From Pseudomonas sp. CROZ-RG-20F-R04-15 (GTDB taxonomy: Bacteria > Pseudomonadota > Gammaproteobacteria > Pseudomonadales > Pseudomonadaceae), in NCBI RefSeq assembly GCF_022662375.1, contig NZ_JAKNQL010000024.1:1-64000 (forward strand): DNA of 64,000 nucleotides, read 5' to 3'. The position numbers and the translations under genes are program-made. Under the pieces are notes generated by a model that saw only the letters and a list, made by a program, of their open reading frames with translations, was not told where the DNA came from and did not search any database. Position 1 is the first letter of the stretch. Every line of letters starts with the position of its first letter. This document shows, in pieces, positions 27,145 to 34,664 of this stretch.

Positions 27145-27429
27145 TTAACCACCGCCGTTACCACCACTGCTGCTACCGGACGGTTGACCCGCAGGGCTGG
27201 GCTTGGAGGCAGAAGGCACCGGCCCATTGTCGGTCTTGCCACCATCACCGCCCTTGGGTAGAGAATTGGCATCCGGGTCGGCATTGGTGGCAGGGGACGC
27301 CGGGTCACGCGTCTGGCTGGTGCCGTCGTTTGCCGTTGGGGTGGACGTCTCGCCGGCCGCGATCGCATAAAGCGAACTGCCGGACAGCAACGCCGCGAGC
27401 GTAAGCACCGCGATTTTATGGTTCAGCAT
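27145..27429 (-). CDS. Low-complexity exported protein
   Basis: The 94-residue product has a signal peptide (to about residue 25, ending YAIAA) and a mature region rich in Ser, Pro, Gly, Thr and Asp, ending GQPSGSSSGGNGGG. Such proteins are common in Pseudomonas periplasm or surface fractions but the function is unknown. It shares the terminator at 27098 with the convergent gene. Confidence 0.7.
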   Translation of the reverse strand: MLNHKIAVLTLAALLSGSSLYAIAAGETSTPTANDGTSQTRDPASPATNADPDANSLPKGGDGGKTDNGPVPSASKPSPAGQPSGSSSGGNGGG

Positions 27430-27567
27430 GGTGGCTCTTCCTTTGCTGGGTGAGTTACAGCATTGGAAGAAGGTGTGCGGCGAACGTGCGGTGTGTCGGA
27501 CGAATGGTTATCGCCCAAAAGGCTCGCGCAATTTCAATGTCTGAAAACTTCGTAGGAAAACACCCCA

Positions 27568-27702
27568 TGTGGCGAGGGAGCTTGTTCCCGCTGGGCTGCG
27601 AAGCTGACCCGAAACCGGATAGTCCGTTTCTGCCAGACATAGCGCGGGCCCCGAATTACGACGACTGCGTCGCCGAGCGGGAGCACGCTGCCTTGCTACG
27701 GG
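27568..27702. repeat. Degenerate REP-like repeat of a second sequence class
   Basis: GTGGCGAGGGAGCTTGTTCC at 27569 and a partial inverted counterpart around GAGCGGGAGCACGCTGCC flank about 80 bases. It resembles another Pseudomonas REP-like class with GGGAGCTTGCTCCC cores. A 125-codon frame crossing it (27450-27827) looks like repeat translation rather than a gene. Confidence 0.5.
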
Positions 27703-27761
27703 TACGGGTTTCACGTCCTACAGGTCGGTTGTGGCTGGTGAAATTGCTGCCTAGAGTGACT

Positions 27762-27787
27762 CCGTCGCTGACCACAGTCAGCGACGG
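27762..27787. other. Perfect 10-bp hairpin
   Basis: CCGTCGCTGA and TCAGCGACGG pair perfectly around a six-base loop CCACAG. It lacks a following T run, so it is not a standard terminator. It lies about 80 bases before a larger structured element that precedes a small gene. Confidence 0.6.
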
Positions 27788-27865
27788 GTTTCGCAGCCCT
27801 AACGAGAAATTGGCTAACACCGTCTAGCGACAATTCTGGCAAAATTCGCCAGCATTACGTTTTAT

Positions 27866-27941
27866 GGCGGTTGTGTGCGGGAGACTTTCGAGTCTGCCGA
27901 GTCTGGTTTCTCCTCGGTCTGCGAACCCGCTCACAACCGCC
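27866..27941 (+). promoter_or_regulatory. Structured RNA-like element, three-stem junction
   Basis: A long closing stem pairs GGCGGTTGTG (27866) with CACAACCGCC (27932), then GCGGG (27877) with CCCGC (27926), with one T/T mismatch between them. Inside are AGACT-TTCG-AGTCT (27882-27895), a perfect stem capped by a TTCG loop, and CCGAG/CTCGG (27897-27917). The element lies 55 bases before a 96-residue protein gene whose ribosome site is GAGAGG. CTCCTC at 27910 could pair with that site. I do not recognise it as a named riboswitch. Confidence 0.6.
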
Positions 27942-27996
27942 ACCCATCTTGTTTCGCAGCAAAACGGTGGCTCATTTTTACTGAGAGGCCTTTGCT

Positions 27997-28287
27997 ATGA
28001 CGATCAAAAAACCGCTCCACCACTACGTCCACATGTCGCACCCCGCCACCGATCACCCCGTCCTCCTTATCGATGCCAACGCACCACTAGGTGACCTCCA
28101 TGCCTGCGCCGCTGAACGCCTCAACGCCGTCCTCAAATACCTCGATCTCATTGCCTGCATCCGCCTCCCCGACCACGCCGTCCATGACATCAACACCGTC
28201 ACCAACATCGCCAGGATCATGGTGCAGGATGTGAGTGATGTGTTTCGAGTGATTGAGCAGCGGGGGTTTGATACTTTAAAAATATAA
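27997..28287 (+). CDS. Small Pseudomonas-type protein, DUF3077/DUF6124-like
   Basis: The 96-residue protein has no signal or membrane segment. Its core, with ACAAERLNAVLKYLDLIAC and TVTNIARIMVQDVSDVF, is two likely helices typical of small Pseudomonas proteins in the DUF3077 or DUF6124 groups; the assignment is from memory of such proteins and is tentative. GAGAGG precedes the ATG by eight bases, and a strong terminator follows the stop. The long structured leader suggests post-transcriptional control. Confidence 0.65.
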   Translation: MTIKKPLHHYVHMSHPATDHPVLLIDANAPLGDLHACAAERLNAVLKYLDLIACIRLPDHAVHDINTVTNIARIMVQDVSDVFRVIEQRGFDTLKI

Positions 28288-28298
28288 TATCCTCTTAT

Positions 28299-28326
28299 AA
28301 AAACCGCATAAGTGCGGTTTTTATTT
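28299..28326 (+). terminator. Rho-independent terminator
   Basis: AAAAACCGCA and TGCGGTTTTT form a perfect ten-base stem around TAAG, followed by more T residues. It ends the small gene at 27997 and could also act for the opposite strand. Confidence 0.92.
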
Positions 28327-28373
28327 TCAAGCGGTGGCGAGTGCCAGAGGTCCCGAAAACCAATAGCCAACTA

Positions 28374-29966
28374 CTAAACCAACTCCACTCCGTCTCGGAG
28401 CGCCTCCAAGTCGTGAATACCGAGCTTTCTCAAATCCGCCTGAGCAAGCAAAAAGTGTTTGTGCCATAGATTGGGACCGCTTCCACCACGATGAGAGATC
28501 TGCCAAGGCTTTGGGGAATCAAGAAAATGCCATACCACACTGTCACGCTCGAGATAATTTATATCTCCTGGAAACAGAAAAGAATTGTACTTCGCAGATA
28601 GAGGATGAAAATGCCCTTTCAACGCCTTATTAATTGCACACTGATCGTGATATATCAACTCCACTTCTGGATCCAACACATAACCTATAGCTTTCTGAAG
28701 AATAACTTCGGTAGCAGGGTGCTTCAAATCAAATAGCATCACACCTGAGTTCAGGTATTTCTGATTTGATATACCGTGAAGCTTCATTGCTCGCACAACT
28801 TTATCTATTTTCCGATCGACTACACCGGACACCGGAAACCCCATCTGATCGACAGCAAACATTGGCATCAGATCGTTGACCACAACTATATCCGCATCCA
28901 AATAGATCAACTTACCAAACCCCATACCACACAGCATCTTTATCGCAAACAATCTACCATACGCCATAGACGAAAGTGTTCTGACAGTATGATACCCGTA
29001 ACGCTCACGACACTTACTGATCTCCGGCATGTTCTCGTGAATTAAAAGAAACTCTGGCAGCCCCGCAAACTGGGAAACTTTTCCAGATATCATTTCCCAA
29101 AATGATATTTCCGATTCGGGTAGAAACAATGCAAAAACCGGTTTGACCGAACATTGATTCATTTCTCTGACCACATCAAAAATAGCAACTAAAGCCGGAA
29201 TTCGGTATGACTTATCCACGCAGAGTAGAATGACGTTTTTCGCAACTGGAATTTTCGATGATAGATCAACTCCACTTAAGTCGATACACGAGACAGGCGA
29301 TAATCCTCTAACATCATCTCCCTTGTGATAGAGAGAAGAGACCGCTGCTCTGCAAGCCATCAAATCAGGAAGACGGTACCACCCCTCAACATCCTCGATA
29401 TATTCAACGACTTCTTGTGCACTTCTTTCGCTGTCGATCATCCGCAATACGGCTTGCATTTGCCTGTGATAGCAAAACTCAGAGCGAATTAGATATCTCA
29501 ATAACTTTCTTCCAGTGACGAGATCTCCTACCTCAATATAATAATAAATAATTGAACTTAATAGACAACATGGCAAAAAACAATATCCGGTATAAAAAGC
29601 AATCAACTCACCCGCGCAATCAAGTCTATTTTTCTCACAGAGAAAATCAATCCTGACACTAGCAAGGCTAGGTTCCATCATAAAATCCTGAAGAGTTAGC
29701 TGCGAGAATAATTCTTCCACCGCTTCCTCGCTTTCAACCTCTAAAGCCAGCCTGACTTCCAACGCTTTTAATTTCAGATTAAATGGGCAAACCGCTACTA
29801 GATACTTAATTAACGACCTAGGGCAATCAGTTTCCCCCCGCTCCATCAAACCAAAAACCAAATCGACAAGCAAATCTACGTACTCAGGGGCAATTTCAAA
29901 TAACGGATGGTAAATCAGTTTCACCAAAAACTGATCCGCCCCGTACAAGACTGAGAGCGACAACAA
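28374..29966 (-). CDS. GT8-family glycosyltransferase with helical N-terminal region
   Basis: The product is about 530 residues if it starts at the TTG at 29966. The C-terminal half (from about residue 245) is a GT8 domain with the metal-binding DXD in YLDADIVVVNDL (Asp357, Asp359), YLNSGVMLFDL, HDQCAIN, and the late His in VVWHFLDSPKPW. The first 240 residues look like helical repeats. GT8 enzymes transfer sugars from nucleotide donors to lipopolysaccharide, glycans or proteins. The gene is AT-rich compared with its neighbours, a sign of transfer. No ATG is near the 5' end and the frame overlaps the ORF at 29921-30187, so the start, or an intact gene, is uncertain. Confidence 0.78.
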   Translation of the reverse strand: MLSLSVLYGADQFLVKLIYHPLFEIAPEYVDLLVDLVFGLMERGETDCPRSLIKYLVAVCPFNLKLKALEVRLALEVESEEAVEELFSQLTLQDFMMEPSLASVRIDFLCEKNRLDCAGELIAFYTGYCFLPCCLLSSIIYYYIEVGDLVTGRKLLRYLIRSEFCYHRQMQAVLRMIDSERSAQEVVEYIEDVEGWYRLPDLMACRAAVSSLYHKGDDVRGLSPVSCIDLSGVDLSSKIPVAKNVILLCVDKSYRIPALVAIFDVVREMNQCSVKPVFALFLPESEISFWEMISGKVSQFAGLPEFLLIHENMPEISKCRERYGYHTVRTLSSMAYGRLFAIKMLCGMGFGKLIYLDADIVVVNDLMPMFAVDQMGFPVSGVVDRKIDKVVRAMKLHGISNQKYLNSGVMLFDLKHPATEVILQKAIGYVLDPEVELIYHDQCAINKALKGHFHPLSAKYNSFLFPGDINYLERDSVVWHFLDSPKPWQISHRGGSGPNLWHKHFLLAQADLRKLGIHDLEALRDGVELV

Positions 29967-30187
29967 AGACTTGATGGATCCACTATTCGCACACCCATGC
30001 TTTTTTCAAGATAGGCAATCACATCATCAACTTCCACAGCATTTAAAGAGCATCTTATGGCAAGCACCTCAAAATCAGATAGATTTTCCAGCGGCGTTTC
30101 TTTTTCATAAAAACGATAGTTTTTTTTAGTTAATGCCATCAACCCTTGCAGGTCAACCGCTCTCTGGACAAATTCAATACTATTCAT
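29921..30187 (-). CDS. Short ORF overlapping the glycosyltransferase; possible true N-terminus
   Basis: This frame encodes about 88 residues beginning MNSIEFVQRAVDLQGL, with AGGAG seven bases before its ATG. The first 70 residues look like real helical protein (FEVLAIRCSLNAVEVDDVIA). The end, from about CCRSQSCTGRISFW, looks like out-of-frame sequence. It overlaps the glycosyltransferase frame by 46 bases, with an A6 run just before. It is either a separate coupled gene or the start of one protein split by a frameshift. Confidence 0.55.
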   Translation of the reverse strand: MNSIEFVQRAVDLQGLMALTKKNYRFYEKETPLENLSDFEVLAIRCSLNAVEVDDVIAYLEKSMGVRIVDPSSLCCRSQSCTGRISFW

Positions 30188-30513
30188 ATATTGCTCCTGC
30201 TCAGCAGTCACCGATAAACAATTCTTCCCGAGAAAAATTCTTGATCGTAAAACTCAACAGCCAACAAATCAACTCCATCCACTTCAAAACACCGACCCCG
30301 GCATCAATAGCAAGGAGTGGACTAATGCTATTTAAATTTACGACCGTGCACACCTGTCACAACTGACAGGCCGCAATAACATTTCGCAATTAATAACTAC
30401 TTTTTTATACGAGCCAGAACTAGATTTTCTGCTGCCATTAAAAGCTCAAAAAATTATTTACGCGCCCTCTTCGCAGCCATCTTCGAACAGAATGCACTTC
30501 AATAAATCGCAAA
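30188..30513. other. AT-rich upstream region of the glycosyltransferase island
   Basis: This stretch has lower GC than the rest of the window and no credible ORF. It should hold the promoter of the minus-strand genes at 28374-30187, but no clear promoter boxes could be fixed. Confidence 0.5.
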
Positions 30514-30546
30514 AAAAATCCGACACCAAAATGGCATCGGATTTTT
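30514..30546 (-). terminator. Rho-independent terminator
   Basis: AAAAATCCGA and TCGGATTTTT form a ten-base stem with a 13-base loop, flanked by an A run that gives a T run on the minus strand. It ends the puuR-like gene about 50 bases beyond its stop. Confidence 0.88.
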
Positions 30547-30595
30547 CAAATGTACAACGAGAGTTCAATTGAGCAAGCAACTCAAGTATCTAGTA

Positions 30596-31144
30596 TTAAA
30601 AATTCGCCGGCGTATTCGCACTAATAATCTCAGCCTCATCCGCCCCGATATTCCGAAACTTATGCGGCAGCGTCGTCGGAAAGTAATACCCATCCCCCGC
30701 ATTCAACACACTCACCGACCCATCCACCGTCAACTCAACCGTGCCACGGGTGACAAGCCCACACTCCTCGCCCTCGGCGTGAACGATCGGCTCTTCCCCG
30801 GAACTCGCACCCGGTGCGTATTGCTCGCGCAGCAAGCGCATCTGGCGGCTCGGCACGGAGGCGCCGATCAGCAGCAGGCGGAGGCCGTGGCGGCCGAGGT
30901 CGGGTTGTTCGTTGGCGCGGAAGACATATTGATGTTCGCGCGGGGGTTGGTCGAAGGTGAAGAAGTCGGCCAGGGACATCGGTATGCCTTCGAGCAGCTT
31001 TTTCAGGGAGCTGACGGAGGGGCTGACGCGATTCTGTTCGATCAGGGAGATGGTGGCATTGGTCACGCCGCTACGTCGGGCCAGCTCGCGCTGGGAGAGT
31101 TTGTAGCTTTCGCGTACTAGTTTGAGTCGAGAACCCGTATCCAT
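30596..31144 (-). CDS. puuR: PuuR/PauR-like XRE-cupin transcriptional regulator
   Basis: The 182-residue protein has an XRE helix-turn-helix (LKLVRESYKLSQRELARRSG through TISLIEQNRVSPS, about residues 8-62) and a C-terminal cupin domain with EYAPGA-like segments (LREQYAPGASSGEEP, GDGYYFPTTLPHKF). This architecture and the neighbouring polyamine genes fit PuuR/PauR, the putrescine-responsive repressor. It likely represses the puuB, puuC, puuA, puuD and potF transcripts nearby. Target sites were not identified with certainty. Confidence 0.88.
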   Translation of the reverse strand: MDTGSRLKLVRESYKLSQRELARRSGVTNATISLIEQNRVSPSVSSLKKLLEGIPMSLADFFTFDQPPREHQYVFRANEQPDLGRHGLRLLLIGASVPSRQMRLLREQYAPGASSGEEPIVHAEGEECGLVTRGTVELTVDGSVSVLNAGDGYYFPTTLPHKFRNIGADEAEIISANTPANF

Positions 31145-31329
31145 GACTGCCTTATGTGAGAACGACTTAAGGGCGATGGGGGTGGGTGGCGGGTGACGCG
31201 CCGAGGGCGCGGATCACGTTGCTCCCGTGTCCCGGAACCGTGAAAGGCGGCTATTAAATCACGTTTGCCGGTGTTGCTCAGCAGGTTCGATGGACGGTGG
31301 GGAAAAAGTCCTTCTGGCCTTGGTAATAC

Positions 31330-31496
31330 GGACCTGTAGGAGTGAGCCTGCTCGCGATTGGGCGGCACATTCACCATTATTTTTGACTGGATAACCGCCT
31401 TCGCGAGCAAGCTCGCTCCCACAGGGTTTGTGGTGTTTCTGTGGGAGGGATGGTGGCTGGGCTGGCCTCATCGCGAGCAGGCTCACTCCTACATTT
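31330..31496. repeat. REP cluster, three to four elements
   Basis: A forward REP (TAGGAGTGAGCCTGCTCGCG), an inverted REP ending CTCGCTCCCACA at about 31422, a truncated copy starting CTGTGGGAGGGATGG near 31439, and a degenerate inverted copy ending CACTCCTACA at 31494. Several positions have decayed relative to the window consensus. The remainder of 31145-31330 holds the puuR upstream region with nothing else recognised. Confidence 0.85.
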
Positions 31497-31516
31497 TGAT
31501 ATTTGGTGTGTCAGGT

Positions 31517-31549
31517 AAAAAACCGGCGGGGTCTTGGGGCCACCGCCGG
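31517..31549 (-). terminator. Rho-independent terminator
   Basis: CCGGCGG (31523) and CCGCCGG (31543) form the stem, and the A run at 31517-31522 gives a T run on the minus strand. It ends the puuB-like gene ten bases beyond its stop. Confidence 0.88.
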
Positions 31550-31558
31550 GGAGGTAAC

Positions 31559-32842
31559 TTAGACGCCGAAGCGGTCGCGCAGTGAGTAGTAGACGGCGCC
31601 GAGGGCGGTGAGTGGCGCGGAGAACGTGCGGCCACCGAGCATTGGCATGTGCGGCAAGGAGGCGAAGGCATCGAAACGTTCGGCGTCGCCACGGATCATT
31701 TCCGAGATCAGTTTGCCGGCGAGGTGCGAGCACGTGACGCCGTGGCCGCTGTAGCCTTGCATGTAGTAGGCGTTTTTCTCGACGCGACCGAATTGCGGCA
31801 TGCGTGACATGGTCAGCAGGAAATTGCCGGTCCAGCGGTAGTCGATTTTCACGTCCTTGAGCTGCGGGAAGGTCTTGAGGATCTTCGGGCGGATCAGTTG
31901 TTCGATGTCGTCCGGTTCGCGTGCGCCGTAGACCACGCCGCCGCCGTAAAGCAAACGGTTGTCGGCCGTCAGGCGGTAGTAATCCAGCAGGTAGTTGCAG
32001 TCTTCGACGCAGTAGTTGTTGGTGATCAGGCTGCGCGCCTGCTTCTCGGTCAGCGGTTCGGTGACGACGATCTGCGAGCCGCACGGCATGCTTTTCGCGG
32101 TCACGCGGTTGTCGAGGCCTTGCGGAAGGTAGGCGTTGCCGGCGATCAGAAGGTACTTGGCGCGGACCTGGCCTTTGGCGGTGCGCACGACGTTGGGCTC
32201 GCCGTATTTGATTTCCACGGCAGCCGACTGCTCGTAGATTTTGCCACCCAAACGCGTAATCGCCGCAGCTTCACCGAGCGCCAGGTTCAACGGATGAACG
32301 TGGCCGCCCTGCATGTCGAGCAGGCCACCGACGTAAGCGTCGGAACCGACTTCGCGACGAATCTCAGCCGCATCGAGCATCTTCAGATTGTTATTGCCGT
32401 AACGTTCCCAGCCACGCTTCTGCTCAGCCAGACCGTTGAGTTGTTTCTTGTTCATCGCTGCGAAGATGCCGCCCGGGCGGTAGTCGCATTGGATGTCGTA
32501 TTCCTTGATACGCGAACGGATGATGTCGGCGCCTTCGAAGATCATGCTGCCAAGAATTTCTGCAGTCTTGTCGCCGTAGCGCTCTTCGATCACGTCGACG
32601 TCGCGGCTGTACGAGTTGACCAGTTGACCGCCGTTGCGACCGCTGGCGCCGTAGCCGACTTTCGCCGCTTCCAGCACCGTCACTTTATAGCCGGCTTCGG
32701 TGAGGAACAGCGCCGAGGACAGGCCGGTGTAGCCGGCGCCGATGATGCAGACATCGCACTCGACCGACTCTTCCAGAACCGGAAAGTCGATGACTTCGTT
32801 GCGGGTGGCGGCGTAGTAGCTGTTTACGTGTTGCTGTTTCAT
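31559..32842 (-). CDS. puuB: Gamma-glutamylputrescine oxidase PuuB-like
   Basis: The 427-residue DAO-family flavoprotein has the FAD motif IIGAGYTGLSSALFLTEAG near residue 32, then GYGASGRNGGQLVNSY and a C-terminal YSGHGVTCSHLAGKL. PuuB oxidises gamma-glutamylputrescine to gamma-glutamyl-gamma-aminobutyraldehyde. It lies directly downstream of the aldehyde dehydrogenase gene and is flanked by other Puu genes, so the assignment is strong. GGAGA precedes the ATG at 32842. A paralogue of the same length lies at 19968. Confidence 0.92.
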   Translation of the reverse strand: MKQQHVNSYYAATRNEVIDFPVLEESVECDVCIIGAGYTGLSSALFLTEAGYKVTVLEAAKVGYGASGRNGGQLVNSYSRDVDVIEERYGDKTAEILGSMIFEGADIIRSRIKEYDIQCDYRPGGIFAAMNKKQLNGLAEQKRGWERYGNNNLKMLDAAEIRREVGSDAYVGGLLDMQGGHVHPLNLALGEAAAITRLGGKIYEQSAAVEIKYGEPNVVRTAKGQVRAKYLLIAGNAYLPQGLDNRVTAKSMPCGSQIVVTEPLTEKQARSLITNNYCVEDCNYLLDYYRLTADNRLLYGGGVVYGAREPDDIEQLIRPKILKTFPQLKDVKIDYRWTGNFLLTMSRMPQFGRVEKNAYYMQGYSGHGVTCSHLAGKLISEMIRGDAERFDAFASLPHMPMLGGRTFSAPLTALGAVYYSLRDRFGV

Positions 32843-32891
32843 ACGTTTCTCCGAGGGTCGCCAATAAACGGCGACCACCGCTGTAATAGAG

Positions 32892-34382
32892 TCAGAGCTT
32901 GATCCAGGTCGCTTTCAGCTCGGTGTACTTGTCGAACGCGTGCAGCGATTTATCGCGGCCGTTGCCCGACTGTTTGAAACCACCGAACGGTGCGGTCATG
33001 TCGCCGCCGTCGTACTGGTTGACCCAGACGCTGCCGGCACGCAGGCCACGGGCGAAGGTGTGCGCCTTGCTGAGGTTGCTGGTCCAGACGCCGGCGGCGA
33101 GGCCGAAGATGCTGTCGTTGGCGATCTGCAGCGCTTCTTCAGCGGTGTCGAAGGTGATCAGCGACAGCACTGGGCCGAAGATTTCTTCCTGGGCGATGGT
33201 CATCGCATTGGTCACGCCGTCGAACAGCGCCGGTTGCACATAGAGGCCACCGGTTTCTTCGAGGGTGCGTTGGCCGCCCGCGATCAGCTCGGCGCCCTGC
33301 TCGCGACCGATGCTGATGTAGCGCAGCACGTTGTCGAGTTGACGCTGATCGACCACGGCGCCGACGGTGGTCGCCGGATCGAGTGAATGACCCGGTTTCC
33401 ACGCTTGCAGCGCTTCCACCAACAGCGGAATGAATTGCTCGCGGATCGAACGCTCGACCAGCAAGCGCGAACCGGCGGTGCACACTTCGCCCTGGTTGAA
33501 AGCAATGGCGCCGGCCGCTGCTTGTGCTGCCGCACGCAAGTCCGGTGCGTCGGCAAACACCACGTTCGGGCTCTTGCCCCCTGCTTCGAGCCAGACGCGT
33601 TTCATGTTGCTTTGGCCGGCATAAATCATCAGTTGCTTGGCAATCGCCGTGGAGCCGGTGAAGGCCAGCACGTCGACGTCCATGTGCAACGCCAGCGCCT
33701 TGCCGACGGTGTGGCCGAAGCCTGGCAAGACGTTGAACACGCCTTTCGGAATGCCGGCATCCAGCGCCAACTGCGCGATGCGGATCGCCGTCAGCGGCGA
33801 TTTTTCCGAAGGTTTGAGAATGAACGAGTTGCCTGCTGCCAGCGCTGGAGCGAACTTCCAGCTGGCCATGATCAGCGGGAAGTTCCACGGCACGATGGCC
33901 GCGACCACGCCGGATGGCTCGCGGGTGACGAGGCCGAGTTGATCGTGCGGGGTGGCGGCGACTTCGTCGTAGATCTTGTCGATGGCTTCGGCGCTCCAGC
34001 GGATCGCGTTGGCGGTCGCCGGGATGTCGATGCTCATCGAATCGCTGATCGGTTTACCCATGTCGAGGGTTTCCAGCAGCGCCAGTTCTTCCTGGTTCTG
34101 CAGGATCAGATCGGCGAAGCGGATCAGGATGCGCTTGCGCTCGGCCGGGGCTTTTTTCGCCCACACGCCGGATTCAAAAGACTGGCGCGCGACTTCAACG
34201 GCGAGGTTGGCGTCGGCTTCATCGGTGCTGGCCACGGAGGCGAGGAAACGGCCGTCGACGGGGCTCAGGCATTCGAAGGTGTCGCCACTGATGGCCGGGC
34301 GGTATTCACCGTTGATGAACGCGCGGGCTTCGATGGTCAGGGACTGGAAGCGTTGTTCCCAGTCGTTGCGGGTCGTTGTCAT
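32892..34382 (-). CDS. puuC: Gamma-glutamyl-aminobutyraldehyde dehydrogenase PuuC-like
   Basis: The 496-residue NAD(P)-dependent aldehyde dehydrogenase has VPWNFPLIMASWKFAPAL, LEAGGKSPNVVF with the general base Glu, and the catalytic Cys in FNQGEVCTAGSRLLV. It should oxidise gamma-glutamyl-gamma-aminobutyraldehyde made by PuuB. The ATG at 34382 gives the usual family length; the frame upstream runs into repeat sequence. It is 49 bases from puuB on the same strand. Confidence 0.92.
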   Translation of the reverse strand: MTTTRNDWEQRFQSLTIEARAFINGEYRPAISGDTFECLSPVDGRFLASVASTDEADANLAVEVARQSFESGVWAKKAPAERKRILIRFADLILQNQEELALLETLDMGKPISDSMSIDIPATANAIRWSAEAIDKIYDEVAATPHDQLGLVTREPSGVVAAIVPWNFPLIMASWKFAPALAAGNSFILKPSEKSPLTAIRIAQLALDAGIPKGVFNVLPGFGHTVGKALALHMDVDVLAFTGSTAIAKQLMIYAGQSNMKRVWLEAGGKSPNVVFADAPDLRAAAQAAAGAIAFNQGEVCTAGSRLLVERSIREQFIPLLVEALQAWKPGHSLDPATTVGAVVDQRQLDNVLRYISIGREQGAELIAGGQRTLEETGGLYVQPALFDGVTNAMTIAQEEIFGPVLSLITFDTAEEALQIANDSIFGLAAGVWTSNLSKAHTFARGLRAGSVWVNQYDGGDMTAPFGGFKQSGNGRDKSLHAFDKYTELKATWIKL

Positions 34383-34457
34383 TGTTGTGGCTCGACAAGG
34401 GGGGATTGGGGGTGTCGGGGTGTTGTGTCTGGCTTGCTGTGTCTGTCTTGAGATGGC

Positions 34458-34642
34458 TGCCCTCACCCTAGCCCTCTCCCGGAGGTAGAGGGGACCGACC
34501 GAAGTGTCTCGGGATCTGCACCGACCTGAACGACCGAGTCGAATATGGATTCGGCAAAAATCGTTCAGGTCGGCGGATTGCCCGAGCATCCCCGAATCAG
34601 TCCCCTCTCCCTCCGGGAGAGGGTTAGGGTGAGGGGCTCTTC
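34458..34642. repeat. Composite palindromic repeat block
   Basis: Two hairpins of the CCCTCTCCC/GGGAGAGGG family face each other (near 34470 and 34606) around boxes with ACCGAGTCGAATATGGATTC and a second GTTCAGGTCGG element. It lies between puuC and puuA, both on the minus strand. No gene is seen inside. Confidence 0.87.
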
Positions 34643-34664
34643 AGCTTTTGAGGGCCTCAGCCAA

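Noticed and set aside
27450..27827. A 125-codon ORF in the gap before the small gene
   Set aside because: It crosses a degenerate REP-like repeat and a hairpin, has no ribosome site, and has no protein-like composition.
34383..34589. Upstream extension of the puuC frame
   Set aside because: It translates the composite palindromic repeat and is unlike aldehyde dehydrogenases.
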